This document shows positions 18,335 through 27,423 of a DNA stretch of 64,000 bases, piece after piece (position 1 is the stretch's first letter; every line of letters begins with the position of its first letter). The notes under the pieces are model-generated. The model saw only the letters and a list, made by a program, of their open reading frames with translations. It searched no databases and was not told where the DNA came from. Both the position numbers and the translations under genes were made by a program. The stretch comes from Anaerocolumna xylanovorans DSM 12503 (GTDB lineage: Bacteria; Bacillota; Clostridia; Lachnospirales; Lachnospiraceae): assembly GCF_900143645.1 (NCBI RefSeq), contig NZ_FRFD01000006.1, positions 186,001 through 250,000 of the forward strand. Reading direction: 5' to 3'.

Positions 18335-19672
18335 ATGAACGATCCGGTTTGGTTTGATAAATACAGTATTATAAGGCCCCTGGGAAAGGGCGGAAGCGGA
18401 GAGGTGTTTTTAGCAAAACATATAAAATTAGCTTCGCTTTGTGCAATCAAAAGAATTCATAAGGGAAATCCCCTTCACGAACAGCTTCTTAAAGAGGCTG
18501 TTATCCTAAAAAGTCTGTCACATCCATGTATTCCAGTCATTTATGATTTTGAAGAAGATGCAGAACATTCCTATATTATTGAACAGTATATGGAAGGAAC
18601 CCTGCTAAAAGAATTCATCAGGCAGGAAGGCCGGCCAAATGAAAGACTGGTGCTTTCTATCGGAATTTCTATCTGTGATTTATTTCTTTATTTATATTCT
18701 TTGGACAGTCCGCTTTTGTATCTGGACTTAAATCCCGGAAATATTATCCTGAATAATACAAAGGTAAAGCTGATTGATTTTGGTGCCTGTGTTTATAAAG
18801 AAAAGGCGGAAGAACGTAAGTTTTCACAGGGAACAAAAGGCTTTTTTGCACCGGAATTAAAAAATGGCGTACCCGATGAAAAAAGCGATATATATGCCAT
18901 TGGTGCCCTTTTGTATTATATCGTTATGGGTGGAATACCTTCTAAAACCGGTACCTTTTTACCGGATACGGCTGCGGGAAGGCTATACTCCGCCGGTTTG
19001 CTAAGTACTATCCAAAAAGCTTCAAGATATTATTCTGTTTTTCGCTACTCCCATGTTGCCGGGTTAAAGAAGAAATTATTAGAACAAAATCGGAAAATCA
19101 AAGGCGGTAATGTAGTATCAGGCGAATCCTTAAAAGTGGCAATTGCGGGAGCGCAAAGCAGAATAGGGGTAACCCATCTGGCTCTGCTTCTAACCAATTA
19201 TCTGAATAGCAAAGGAGTAAAGTGTCTTTACAGGGAGAATAATCCATCCGGGCACCTAAAGGCGATTCTGGACCGGCAAGGTGCCAGGCTGCAGGCTGAC
19301 GGTATCTGGCATCTAAGGGGAAGTTTCTTTCTTCCTTATTCGAAGCTGGCAACTGTTCCCCAAACGGATAGTTTCCGGATAACCATATATGATTATGGAG
19401 TGGACTTTTTGGAAGAAGAATTTACCAAGGCAGATGTCAGGCTGCTGGTATCAGGAGCAAAGGATTGGGAGACAGAAAGCATGGAATCCTTAAGCGGTAA
19501 GTTATTGTTAAACTTCTTAAGTGGAAAGCAGTACAGGGATTTCTGCAAGGAAGAAAAAAACAGGAGAAATTACCGTCAATACTATCGCATTCCCTATGAA
19601 CCCGATCCCTTTTCGGAGGATTTATCCCGGGAAATGAAGGATTTTCTCGAGGAATTACTGGAGAAGGAATAG
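18335..19672 (+). CDS. Ser/Thr kinase-like domain fused to degenerate MinD-like P-loop domain
   Basis: 445 residues from ATG 18335 (AAAGGAG just upstream; an earlier TTG at 18293 has no Shine-Dalgarno site). Residues 8-255 are a Hanks-type kinase: glycine loop LGKGGSGEV, Lys39 in CAIK, catalytic loop YLDLNPGN (Asp131, with YLD in place of HRD), DFG 148-150, and APE at 172-174. It is cytosolic; no transmembrane or PASTA segment follows. The second half (about 265-445) starts like a MinD/ParA ATPase (VAIAGAQSRIGVTHLALLL) but the P-loop lysine is replaced by Val. The next gene encodes a related domain alone. Function is unknown; the fusion suggests phosphorylation coupled to a positioning or assembly protein of CpaE/TadZ type. 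Confidence 0.8.
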   Translation: MNDPVWFDKYSIIRPLGKGGSGEVFLAKHIKLASLCAIKRIHKGNPLHEQLLKEAVILKSLSHPCIPVIYDFEEDAEHSYIIEQYMEGTLLKEFIRQEGRPNERLVLSIGISICDLFLYLYSLDSPLLYLDLNPGNIILNNTKVKLIDFGACVYKEKAEERKFSQGTKGFFAPELKNGVPDEKSDIYAIGALLYYIVMGGIPSKTGTFLPDTAAGRLYSAGLLSTIQKASRYYSVFRYSHVAGLKKKLLEQNRKIKGGNVVSGESLKVAIAGAQSRIGVTHLALLLTNYLNSKGVKCLYRENNPSGHLKAILDRQGARLQADGIWHLRGSFFLPYSKLATVPQTDSFRITIYDYGVDFLEEEFTKADVRLLVSGAKDWETESMESLSGKLLLNFLSGKQYRDFCKEEKNRRNYRQYYRIPYEPDPFSEDLSREMKDFLEELLEKE

Positions 19673-19698
19673 AGGGCCTGCCTTACGGAGGTGATAAA

Positions 19699-20328
19699 TT
19701 GCGTCTGTTCAAAGAAAGCAAAAGGGAATATAAAGGGCATGGAAGGCTGGTTATAGGGATAACAGGAACCCATAGAGGTGCGGGGGTGACCCATTTGGGA
19801 CTTGTGCTGACCGCCTGTATCAGTGAAGGGTTAGGCTTAAGTACCGCATTTCTTCACTGGGCAGACAATAAAGATATCTGTTTTTTAAAGAGCCGCTTCC
19901 TGGCGGAGCAGGAGGACGTTTCCCCGGGAGAACCCTTTACGGTATCGAGGGCCTCTTTTTATCCCTGGATGAGGAGGGAAAGGGTGGCGGAGGTACTTGC
20001 TAAGGGCTATGAATGCATTATTATGGATTTTGGCAGTTCCTATAAAGAGCATAGGGAGGAATTCCTGCGCTGCGATATAAAAGTAGTGGCAGGAAGCCTT
20101 GCCCCATGGAAGCGTTATCTCCTGGAGGAATTCATTGTTGATTCTGAAAGAATAACCGGAAGCATGGATTGGATTTATGCAATAAATCACAGCAACTCCA
20201 AAGAAAGAGCTGCAGCAAGGGATTTTCAGAGAACTATTCTTCCCGTTCCCTATGGACCGGACCCTTTCTTTCTGTCACCGGATGCCATGAATTTTACAAA
20301 GAACCTATTAATAAATCGCTGCCCTTGA
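19699..20328 (+). CDS. Degenerate MinD/CpaE-like protein
   Basis: A 209-residue SIMIBI-fold protein related to the C-terminal half of the preceding kinase. Both have GxxxRxGVTHLxLxL in the P-loop position (here GTHRGAGVTHLG, 23-34), lacking the Lys needed for normal nucleotide binding, and both end in a PYGPDPF / PYEPDPF segment. Loss of that lysine is seen in CpaE/TadZ-type pilus-positioning proteins; no pilus genes are in the window. The start is TTG 19699, 6 nt after GGAGGT. It follows the kinase by 26 bp, so an operon and a shared complex are likely. Function is inferred only from fold. Confidence 0.7.
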   Translation: MRLFKESKREYKGHGRLVIGITGTHRGAGVTHLGLVLTACISEGLGLSTAFLHWADNKDICFLKSRFLAEQEDVSPGEPFTVSRASFYPWMRRERVAEVLAKGYECIIMDFGSSYKEHREEFLRCDIKVVAGSLAPWKRYLLEEFIVDSERITGSMDWIYAINHSNSKERAAARDFQRTILPVPYGPDPFFLSPDAMNFTKNLLINRCP

Positions 20329-20487
20329 GGTTAAGTATAACATATCACAAATGACCTGCTTATCCAAAAAGGCAAAAGACCAGAAGACAAAGAGTTCAAG
20401 GTAAATGTTAAAAGTTAAAAAACAGGAAATAAAAAACAAAGGTCTGCAAATAAGTATCCTCAATACACACAGGCAGATGAAGGGAAA

Positions 20488-20519
20488 GGGCTTGCCGGAA
20501 AAGGCAGGCTCTTTTCCTT
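20488..20519 (+). terminator. Terminator after the kinase / MinD-like pair
   Basis: GGGCTTGCC pairs with GGCAGGCTC (two G-U pairs), then TTTTCCTT. Together with the next promoter it accounts for part of the gene-free stretch 20329-20709; the rest is AT-rich with nothing recognised. Confidence 0.65.
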
Positions 20520-20610
20520 ATTAGTATAAAATGATTTGCTTTAAAGGTCTAAAGAAAATTCAAAAAATGCATAACTATACATGCCAATAAATTGAATAAT
20601 ATGACAGATG

Positions 20611-20639
20611 TTGACATGCATTAAATAATTTGTTATATT
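20611..20639 (+). promoter_or_regulatory. SigmaA-type promoter of the subtilase gene
   Basis: TTGACA (20611-20616), 17-nt spacer, TATATT (20634-20639), 70 bp ahead of the ATG at 20710. Confidence 0.75.
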
Positions 20640-20709
20640 TTACCATGAAAGAATTATAAAAATAAAATATATTTATAGTTTTCTCAAATTTATAATAGGA
20701 GAGTGGGAC

Positions 20710-23700
20710 ATGAAAATGAAGAAACGAAAGATGAAAAGTTATGTTTCAATGATTTTAGCATTAATTATGGTTATTTCTTATTTAACTCCCTTACAATCGC
20801 AGGCGGAAGGTTTGGCATCAGCCGAAAGTGCGGCGGGATTGTCAGAAACGGTAATGGCTTCCGGCTGTAATGCGGTCACAGGAGGAGCCATTAATGTCAA
20901 CAGCAATATATTTACCGGTGATGGATATGCGGTTGAATTTGTTGTTAACAGTCAGTGGGACGGTGCATATAATGCGAACATAAAAATTACAAACAGCAGT
21001 AATTCGGCCATAGAGGACTGGTCCCTTGAATTCGAATCTAAAAATGAAATCACTAATATATGGAATGCCAACATACAGTCCCATGAAGATAATGCATACA
21101 AAATAAAGAATGCTGTCTGGAATCAGGATATACCCGCAGGGGGAAGCGTCAGCTTTGGTTTTACTGCCAAAGGAGACGATGTTGATTATCCGTCCGGTTA
21201 CACGATGCCGGGAAAAGAGGTCTTATCGGATAATACGGACTACAGTATCCGGTATGTAATAGACAGTGATTGGACTACAGGCTTTACAGCCCGTATAGAG
21301 ATAACCAATACAGGAGAAGCGGACATTGAGGATTGGAGTCTGGATTTCGACCTGGATAACAATATCAGCAGTATATGGAATGCGGTTATAAAAGAGCATA
21401 CAGGCAATCATTATGTGTTAAAAAATACAGGATATAATCAAAATATTGGTACCGGTAAAAGCGTATCCATCGGTTTTGTTGTTTCCGCCGGAAGCTCTGT
21501 CAATGTGGTAATGAACGCAGTTTTAAACCAAATAAAAGACACGGGGAATCTGCCAGGCGAAGATAACACTCCGGAACTGGAAGACATCGGTACTGCTTAC
21601 TTTCAGGATATTACGGATGATGATGTAATAACTGATGAGGATACCGGGCTGATTTATGCAAAGAACCAGCTTCTAATCAGTGCGATGGACGGCCTTGATT
21701 ACAGTGTAGTGGAAGACATAGCAAAAGATATAAATGCCAGAATAGTAGGGTACCTTGAGCTGACAAATGATTATCAGCTGCAATTGAATGAGAATACGGA
21801 TATCGAAACATTAAATGAGATTATTGATTATGTTTCCAGCTTTAGCTTTATCGAAAGTGCCTCCTTGAATACGGCCTTTCTTTCGGAGGAGGATGTGGTC
21901 AAAACCAATGATACAGAATATGCCGGGGATGATTGGAGTGAATCAAAGCCGGGAGGTAATAACTGGGGCCTGGAGGCAATCAGGGCATTATCTGCATGGG
22001 ATTTTTACAGCAATATGCAGTCGGTTAAAATTGGGCTTCTTGATGGTTCTTTTGATGAAAACCATGAGGATTTGCAGTATGCCCATACATGGAACAATGC
22101 TTCTACAGGCGGAGAGTCCCATGGTACCCATGTATCAGGAATAATGGCTGCGAAATTTAACAATAAAAAGGGGATTGCAGGGGTAGTTCCTAAAAAAGCC
22201 TTATATGCGTTTTCTACAGATGGTACTGCAACCTCTAAGTATTCAACGGTAATGGAGTATAAATATGGCTTTGCAAATTTAATCGGAAATAATGTCAAAG
22301 TTATAAATGTAAGCCAAAATACGGGCTGGCTGCAGTGTTACGCTGCTTCACATGGAAATACCAAGGCTAAAAGTTATGTGATAACTAATGCGGGAATTTT
22401 GGAGGAATTTCTGCAGAAGCTAATTAATAAGGGGTATGACTTTGTAATAGTGGCAGCGGCTGGAAATGTGAATAATGATCATTATTTTACAAAGGTTCCG
22501 CTTGCAACATACGGCTATATTGAAACTAAAAATCCATATGACGAACACGGTGATGCCTTAGCCTTTTATAACAGCTTTCTAAATGCCATTACATTAAGTG
22601 ACGTAAAGAAAAGAATAATAACCGTTGGCTCTATAGGCCTTAATTTTTCAGGTGGATATACGCTTTCAAAATTTAGTAATATTGGTGACAGGGTGGATAT
22701 TGTGGCGCCTGGTGAAGACATAAACAGCTGTTATGTGAATAATCGCTACGGCAAAATGGGTGGAACATCTATGGCTGCACCTTATGTTGCCGGTACAGCA
22801 GGATTATTATACAGTGTAAATCCGGCACTTTCCGGACCGGAAGTTAAGCGGATAATAACTTCAAAGTATTCCCGGTCTGTTTCAGAATATCCACTATTAG
22901 ATGCCTATGCCTGTGTCAAATATGCAAAGGATGCCGTTGGAAACACACCGCCTCAGGGGCCTCCCACCGGTATCGTAACAGGGCTTGTAAAGGGTATTAC
23001 AGGGACTGGGTTGTCTAGTGTAAATGTAACAGCCATACGTATCAATTCGGGACAGGCAAATCTGGATAACCATTCCTCCGTAACGACAACAAGCAGTAAC
23101 GGAGAATATGAATTTGTGCTTCCCGAAGGAACCTACAATATTTTAGTAAGCAAAAAAGGCTATTACCCTCAGCTGGTAAAGAATGTCCTGATTACTGCCG
23201 GGCAGACGAACTATATGGAAAATATCATAATCAGTGATATTACCGCAGGAGTTTTGTCCTCAGAGGTCAACGGCAGAGTTACCAATGCGCTGACCGGAGA
23301 GATGATTGCCAATGCCCAGGTAAGGTTCCGGAAAAGCTGGAATAATACCTCGGGAGCATATGTGAGTAAATTGTTTTCGGGAACAATAAAGGCAAATACC
23401 AATTCCCACGGTACTTTTGAGGTCAGCCTGCAGATTGGAAATTACACGGCAGAAGTTGTCAAAGATGGTTATATTACAGGATACTATAATATTATATCCA
23501 CCTTAAATCCCGGTACCCAGAATATGGTTCTGACACCGGTTATTCAGGATAACCAATACCGGATAGTCCTGACTTGGGGAAGTACACCCGCTGATTTGGA
23601 TTCTCATTTGGCAGGGAAGCTGGAGGATGGTACCGCATTTCATATCTATTACAGTAATAAGGTTTTCGGCTACAAGGGCTCTACCATTGCGCAGCTGGAT

Positions 23701-23997
23701 TTGGATGATACCTCAGGCTATGGGCCGGAAACAATTACCCTGACACTAAAAGCGGATATACCGGGAACCTATCGTTATATTGTCCATGATTATACCAATA
23801 GAGCCAGCTTTACTTCCAATGCCTTATCCCTGTCCGGTGCCAGTGTGAAAATCTACCGTGGAAATGACCTAATAAAGACTTACAATGTGCCAATAAATGA
23901 AAGAGGCAATCTGTGGCGGGTTTTTGAGATTAATAATGGGGTAATCAATACCTTAAATACGATGAGCTATCAATCATCTTCCGACAATATTAACTAA
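20710..23997 (+). CDS. Secreted CBM2-bearing subtilisin-like (S8) serine protease
   Basis: 1095 residues with a signal peptide (about 1-33, KMKKRKMK then a hydrophobic core). Two CBM2-like cellulose-binding modules follow (about 45-165 and 178-270, each with the 'IEDWSL' and 'IWNA' signatures), then a prodomain-like region (about 290-400) and an S8 catalytic domain with Asp445 (LLDGSFD), His471 (SHGTHVSGI), the oxyanion Asn in AAAGN, and Ser687 (GGTSMAAP). The tail has two carboxypeptidase-regulatory-like beta domains (about 755-845 and 855-930) and a beta-rich terminal domain (about 950-1085). The layout suggests a protease held on plant cell wall. GGAGAG precedes the ATG. A small membrane protein gene follows after 11 bp, and the gene's 3' end is duplicated twice downstream. 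Confidence 0.92.
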   Translation: MKMKKRKMKSYVSMILALIMVISYLTPLQSQAEGLASAESAAGLSETVMASGCNAVTGGAINVNSNIFTGDGYAVEFVVNSQWDGAYNANIKITNSSNSAIEDWSLEFESKNEITNIWNANIQSHEDNAYKIKNAVWNQDIPAGGSVSFGFTAKGDDVDYPSGYTMPGKEVLSDNTDYSIRYVIDSDWTTGFTARIEITNTGEADIEDWSLDFDLDNNISSIWNAVIKEHTGNHYVLKNTGYNQNIGTGKSVSIGFVVSAGSSVNVVMNAVLNQIKDTGNLPGEDNTPELEDIGTAYFQDITDDDVITDEDTGLIYAKNQLLISAMDGLDYSVVEDIAKDINARIVGYLELTNDYQLQLNENTDIETLNEIIDYVSSFSFIESASLNTAFLSEEDVVKTNDTEYAGDDWSESKPGGNNWGLEAIRALSAWDFYSNMQSVKIGLLDGSFDENHEDLQYAHTWNNASTGGESHGTHVSGIMAAKFNNKKGIAGVVPKKALYAFSTDGTATSKYSTVMEYKYGFANLIGNNVKVINVSQNTGWLQCYAASHGNTKAKSYVITNAGILEEFLQKLINKGYDFVIVAAAGNVNNDHYFTKVPLATYGYIETKNPYDEHGDALAFYNSFLNAITLSDVKKRIITVGSIGLNFSGGYTLSKFSNIGDRVDIVAPGEDINSCYVNNRYGKMGGTSMAAPYVAGTAGLLYSVNPALSGPEVKRIITSKYSRSVSEYPLLDAYACVKYAKDAVGNTPPQGPPTGIVTGLVKGITGTGLSSVNVTAIRINSGQANLDNHSSVTTTSSNGEYEFVLPEGTYNILVSKKGYYPQLVKNVLITAGQTNYMENIIISDITAGVLSSEVNGRVTNALTGEMIANAQVRFRKSWNNTSGAYVSKLFSGTIKANTNSHGTFEVSLQIGNYTAEVVKDGYITGYYNIISTLNPGTQNMVLTPVIQDNQYRIVLTWGSTPADLDSHLAGKLEDGTAFHIYYSNKVFGYKGSTIAQLDLDDTSGYGPETITLTLKADIPGTYRYIVHDYTNRASFTSNALSLSGASVKIYRGNDLIKTYNVPINERGNLWRVFEINNGVINTLNTMSYQSSSDNIN

Positions 23998-24008
23998 GGA
24001 GAAATTGT

Positions 24009-24563
24009 ATGAAAAAAGTTTTATTAAGGGTACTTCTTTTTATTACGTTAATTATGGGGCTAGGATATGGGTATTTAAAGTATCGTTATGAAAAACAAGA
24101 AATGCCCCATATCGTGTTTATACAAAATAATTGGTTTGCAAATGAATATGAATATGGTAGTTTTATTGATAACAGGGGGAATATTTATGAGTTTAAAGTA
24201 CCAGGGGAAAACAGAACAGGTGAAAAAGAAAAATACAAATATTTGGAAAAAGAATATTTGAACTCATTAGCAGAATCGAAGGTAGTAAGAACAGTAGAAC
24301 TTGATAAATTAGAAAAATACTATTCTATTGTCAAAAAAGCATCGACCTTTCGAATAAAGCTTACCGAAACACATCCGGGTTTGGATGTTTATCTGGGATA
24401 CCATGAATGGTGTGCTTTCCGCTATAGTCTGTTAGGAAAGCTTCAGGCTGTAACACTGTATGGAACAGGAGATACAGAAGTCATAAATAAAAGCAGGTAC
24501 GCAAAAAGGGCCGCCAAGTTAGTACAAGAAATGCTTCCGGAAATTCCGAGACCGGAGCAATAG
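24009..24563 (+). CDS. Small membrane-anchored protein, paralogue 1
   Basis: 184 residues, not recognised as any named family. An N-terminal hydrophobic segment (about 4-23) after MKK and before KYRYEKQE predicts an inner-membrane anchor or uncleaved signal, leaving a globular extracytoplasmic part with conserved blocks EYGSFIDN, GNIYEFK, LVQEMLPEIP. It starts 11 bp after the subtilase stop with its own GGAG, so it should be co-expressed with the protease. Three paralogues follow. A protein made with a secreted protease and anchored at the cell surface could be an inhibitor, foldase or partner of that protease; this is inference only. Confidence 0.75.
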   Translation: MKKVLLRVLLFITLIMGLGYGYLKYRYEKQEMPHIVFIQNNWFANEYEYGSFIDNRGNIYEFKVPGENRTGEKEKYKYLEKEYLNSLAESKVVRTVELDKLEKYYSIVKKASTFRIKLTETHPGLDVYLGYHEWCAFRYSLLGKLQAVTLYGTGDTEVINKSRYAKRAAKLVQEMLPEIPRPEQ

Positions 24564-24617
24564 GAATTTCTAAATTTAAAACATATAGCACTAAATGGAA
24601 AGTTATTGTTAATAAAG

Positions 24618-24665
24618 AAAGTGCAATCAATTATTTGGGATGATATTGACTGCACTTTCCTTTGT
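24618..24665 (+). terminator. Hairpin/terminator in array spacer 1
   Basis: AAAGTGCAATCAAT pairs with ATTGACTGCACTTT (one mismatch), then CCTTT. The same hairpin occurs in spacer 2. The first ATG of the next open frame (24640) lies inside this hairpin. Confidence 0.6.
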
Positions 24666-25635
24666 GACGATCATATGCATCAATTTGGGTCATGCAAATC
24701 CGGATAGCTATTCCTATATAACGGCAACAAACAGTAACGGAGAATATGAATTTGTGCTTCCGGAAGGAACCTATAATGTTTTAGTAAGCAAAAAAGGCTA
24801 TTACCCCCAGCTGGTAAAGAATGTCTTGATTACTGCAGGGCAGACAAACTATATGGAAAATATCATAATCAGTGATATTATTGCAGGAGCGTTGTCCTCA
24901 GAGGTCAATGGCAGAGTTACCAATGCGCTGACCGGAGAGATGATTGCCAATGCCCAGGTAAGGTTCCGGAAAAGCTGGAATAATACTTCAGGAGCATATG
25001 TGAGTAAATTATTTTCGGGAACGGTAAAGGCAAATACTAATTCCCACGGTACCTTTGAGGTCAGCCTGCAGATTGGAAATTATACGGCAGAAGTTGTCAA
25101 GGACGGTTATATTACAGGATACTATAATATTATATCCACCTTAAATCCCGGTACCCAGAATATGGTTCTGACACCGGTTATTCAGGATAACCAATACCGC
25201 ATAGTCCTGACATGGGGAAGTACCCCAGCTGATTTGGATTCTCATTTGGCAGGGAAGCTGGAGGATGGTACCGCATTTCACGTCTATTACAGCAATAAGG
25301 TTTTCGGCTACAAGGGCTCTACCATTGCACAGCTGGATTTGGATGATACCTCGGGCTATGGGCCGGAAACAATTACATTGACACTAAAGGCGGATATACC
25401 GGGAACCTACCGTTATATTGTCCATGATTATACCAATAGAACCAGTTTTTCTTCCAATGCCTTATCCCTGTCCGGTGCCAGTGTGAAAATCTACCGGGGA
25501 AATGACCTAATAAAGACCTACAATGTACCTATAAACGAAAGAGGTAACCTGTGGAGGGTGTTTGAGATTAATAATGGTGTAATCAATACCTTAAATACAA
25601 TGAGCTATCAATCATCTTCTGACAATATTAATTAA
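24640..25635 (+). pseudogene. 5'-truncated duplicate of the subtilase tail (cassette 2)
   Basis: A 331-codon open frame nearly identical to the last 300 residues of the subtilase: both regulatory-like beta domains and the terminal domain, without CBM2, prodomain or catalytic domain. Homology begins just after the ATG; the first residues (MILTALSFVTIICINLG) come from a terminator hairpin and drifted coding sequence. They look superficially like a hydrophobic leader but lack a positive N-terminus, and no Shine-Dalgarno site is visible. The frame has stayed open, so either the duplication is young or it is maintained by gene conversion or expression. Best treated as a truncated copy that could act as a donor cassette. 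Confidence 0.75.
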
Positions 25636-25647
25636 AGGGGGAATTAT

Positions 25648-26202
25648 ATGAAAAAGGTTTTATTAAGGCTGCTTCTTGTTGCTGTAGTAATTATAAGTTT
25701 GGGCTATGGTTACTTAAAGTACCGGTATGAAAAACAAGAAATGCCCCATATTGTATTTATGCAAAGCAACATTCTAACAGGTAAATACGAATATGGTAGT
25801 TTCATTGATAATCAGGGGAATGTTTATGAGTTTAAAGTTCCTGAGGAAGACAGGATGGATGAAAAAGAGAAGTACCGATACCTGGAAGAAAATTGTCTGA
25901 ATCCATCAGCGGAACCGAAGGTTATGAGAACAGTTGAACTTGATAAATTAAAAGAATGCTATTCTCTTGTCAAAAAAGCATCGACCTTTCGAATAAAGCG
26001 TTCTGCGACAGATCCATATGACGATGCTTATTTGGGGAATCATAAATGGTATTCATTTCGCTATAGTCTATTGGGAAAACTCCAGGTGGTAACATTGTTT
26101 GGAACCGGAGATTGGGGAGTTGTAAATGAGAGCAGATATGCTCAAAAGGCAGCCAAATTAGTACAGGAAATGCTGCCGGAAATCCCGAAACCGGAGCAAT
26201 AG
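25648..26202 (+). CDS. Small membrane-anchored protein, paralogue 2
   Basis: 184 residues, same layout as paralogue 1: MKK, hydrophobic anchor (about 5-22), then a soluble domain with EYGSFIDN and LVQEMLPEIP. About 72% identical to paralogue 1 by hand count, with changes concentrated in residues 38-46, 78-92 and 117-135. GGGGG precedes the ATG, and it starts 12 bp after truncated cassette 2, in the same position as paralogue 1 behind the full protease. Function unknown. Confidence 0.75.
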   Translation: MKKVLLRLLLVAVVIISLGYGYLKYRYEKQEMPHIVFMQSNILTGKYEYGSFIDNQGNVYEFKVPEEDRMDEKEKYRYLEENCLNPSAEPKVMRTVELDKLKECYSLVKKASTFRIKRSATDPYDDAYLGNHKWYSFRYSLLGKLQVVTLFGTGDWGVVNESRYAQKAAKLVQEMLPEIPKPEQ

Positions 26203-26256
26203 GGATTTCTAAATTTAAAACATATAGTACTAAATAAAAAGTTGTTGTTAATAATG

Positions 26257-26303
26257 AAAGTGCAATCAATTATTTGGGATGATATTGACTGCACTTTCCT
26301 TTG
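26257..26303 (+). terminator. Hairpin/terminator in array spacer 2
   Basis: The counterpart of the spacer 1 hairpin: AAAGTGCAATCAAT / ATTGACTGCACTTT then CCTTT, which shows the spacer was duplicated together with the genes. Confidence 0.55.
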
Positions 26304-26855
26304 TAACGGCTATATGTATTAATTTGGGACAGGTGAACCTGGATAACTATTCCTCCGTAACGACAGCAAGCAGTAACAGAGAATATGCATTCGTGCTTCA
26401 GAAAGGACCCTATAATGTTTTAGTAAGCGAAAATTCTATTATCCCCAACTGATTTGGATTCTCATTTGGCAGGGAAGCTGGAAGATGGTATCGCATTTCA
26501 TGTCTATTACAGCAATAAGGTTTTCGGCTACAAGGGCTCTACCATCGCACAGCTGGATTTGGATGATACCTCGGGCTATGGGCCGGAAACAATTACTTTG
26601 ACGCTAAAAGCGGATATACCGGGAACCTATCGTTATATTGTCCATGATTATACCAATAGAACTAGCTTTACTTCCAATGCCTTATCCCTGTCCGGTGCCA
26701 GTGTGAAAATCTACCGGGGAAATGACCTAATAATGACCTACAATGTACCCATAAATGAAAGGGGCAATTTGTGGCGGGTTTTTGAGATTAATAATGGTGT
26801 AATCAATACCTTAAATACGATGAGCTATCAATCATCTTCTGACGATATTAATTAA
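26304..26855 (+). pseudogene. Decayed duplicate of the subtilase tail (cassette 3, internal deletion)
   Basis: A third copy. 26304-26451 matches the start of cassette 2 with several damaging changes; then about 418 bp is missing relative to cassette 2 and the copy resumes at the terminal domain. The junction CCCCAACTG (26443-26451) sits where cassette 2 has CCCCAGCTG at both 24805 and 25223, so the deletion most likely arose between 9-bp direct repeats. 418 is not a multiple of three, so the frame is shifted; the remaining 133-codon frame from 26454 (TTG, no ribosome site) encodes only the terminal domain. A pseudogene. Confidence 0.8.
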
Positions 26856-26866
26856 GGGGGAACTAT

Positions 26867-27421
26867 ATGAAAAAGGCTTTATTAAGGCTGCTTCTTGTTG
26901 CTGTAATAATTATAAGTGTGGGCTATGGCTATTTAAAGTACCGGTATGAAAGACAGGAAATGCCCCACATCGTATTTATGCAAAATAGTATTTTGACAAG
27001 TAAATATGAATATGGTAGCTTTATCGATAATCAGGGGAATGTTTATGAGTTTAAAGCACCTAAGGAAGACAGGATGGATGAAAAGGAGAAGTACCGGTAC
27101 TTAGAAGAAAATTATCTGAATACGTTAGCAGAGTCGAAGGTTGTAAGGACAGTAGAACATGATAAATTAAAAAAATGCTATTCCTTTGTCAAAAAAGCGT
27201 CGAACTTTCGGATAAAGCTTACCGAGAATCATCTATATAAAGATGTCTATATGGGAGATCATGAATGGTATGCTTTCCGTTATAATATGCTGGGAAAGCT
27301 TCAGGCTGTAACACTGTATGGAACTGGGGATATGGAGGTTGTAAATAAGAGCAGATATGCAAAAAAAGCCGCCAAGCTAGTACAGGAAATGCTACCGGAA
27401 ATTCCGGAGCCGGAGGAGTAA
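26867..27421 (+). CDS. Small membrane-anchored protein, paralogue 3
   Basis: 184 residues, same family: N-terminal anchor (about 5-22), EYGSFIDNQGNVYEFK, LVQEMLPEIPEPEE. GGGGG precedes the ATG, 11 bp after decayed cassette 3. It shares long stretches with paralogue 4 (KAPKEDRMDEKEKYRYLEEN in both) and differs more from paralogues 1 and 2, so 3 and 4 are the most recent pair. Intact although the cassette in front of it has decayed, which suggests the small gene is what is being kept. Confidence 0.75.
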   Translation: MKKALLRLLLVAVIIISVGYGYLKYRYERQEMPHIVFMQNSILTSKYEYGSFIDNQGNVYEFKAPKEDRMDEKEKYRYLEENYLNTLAESKVVRTVEHDKLKKCYSFVKKASNFRIKLTENHLYKDVYMGDHEWYAFRYNMLGKLQAVTLYGTGDMEVVNKSRYAKKAAKLVQEMLPEIPEPEE

Positions 27422-27423
27422 AC

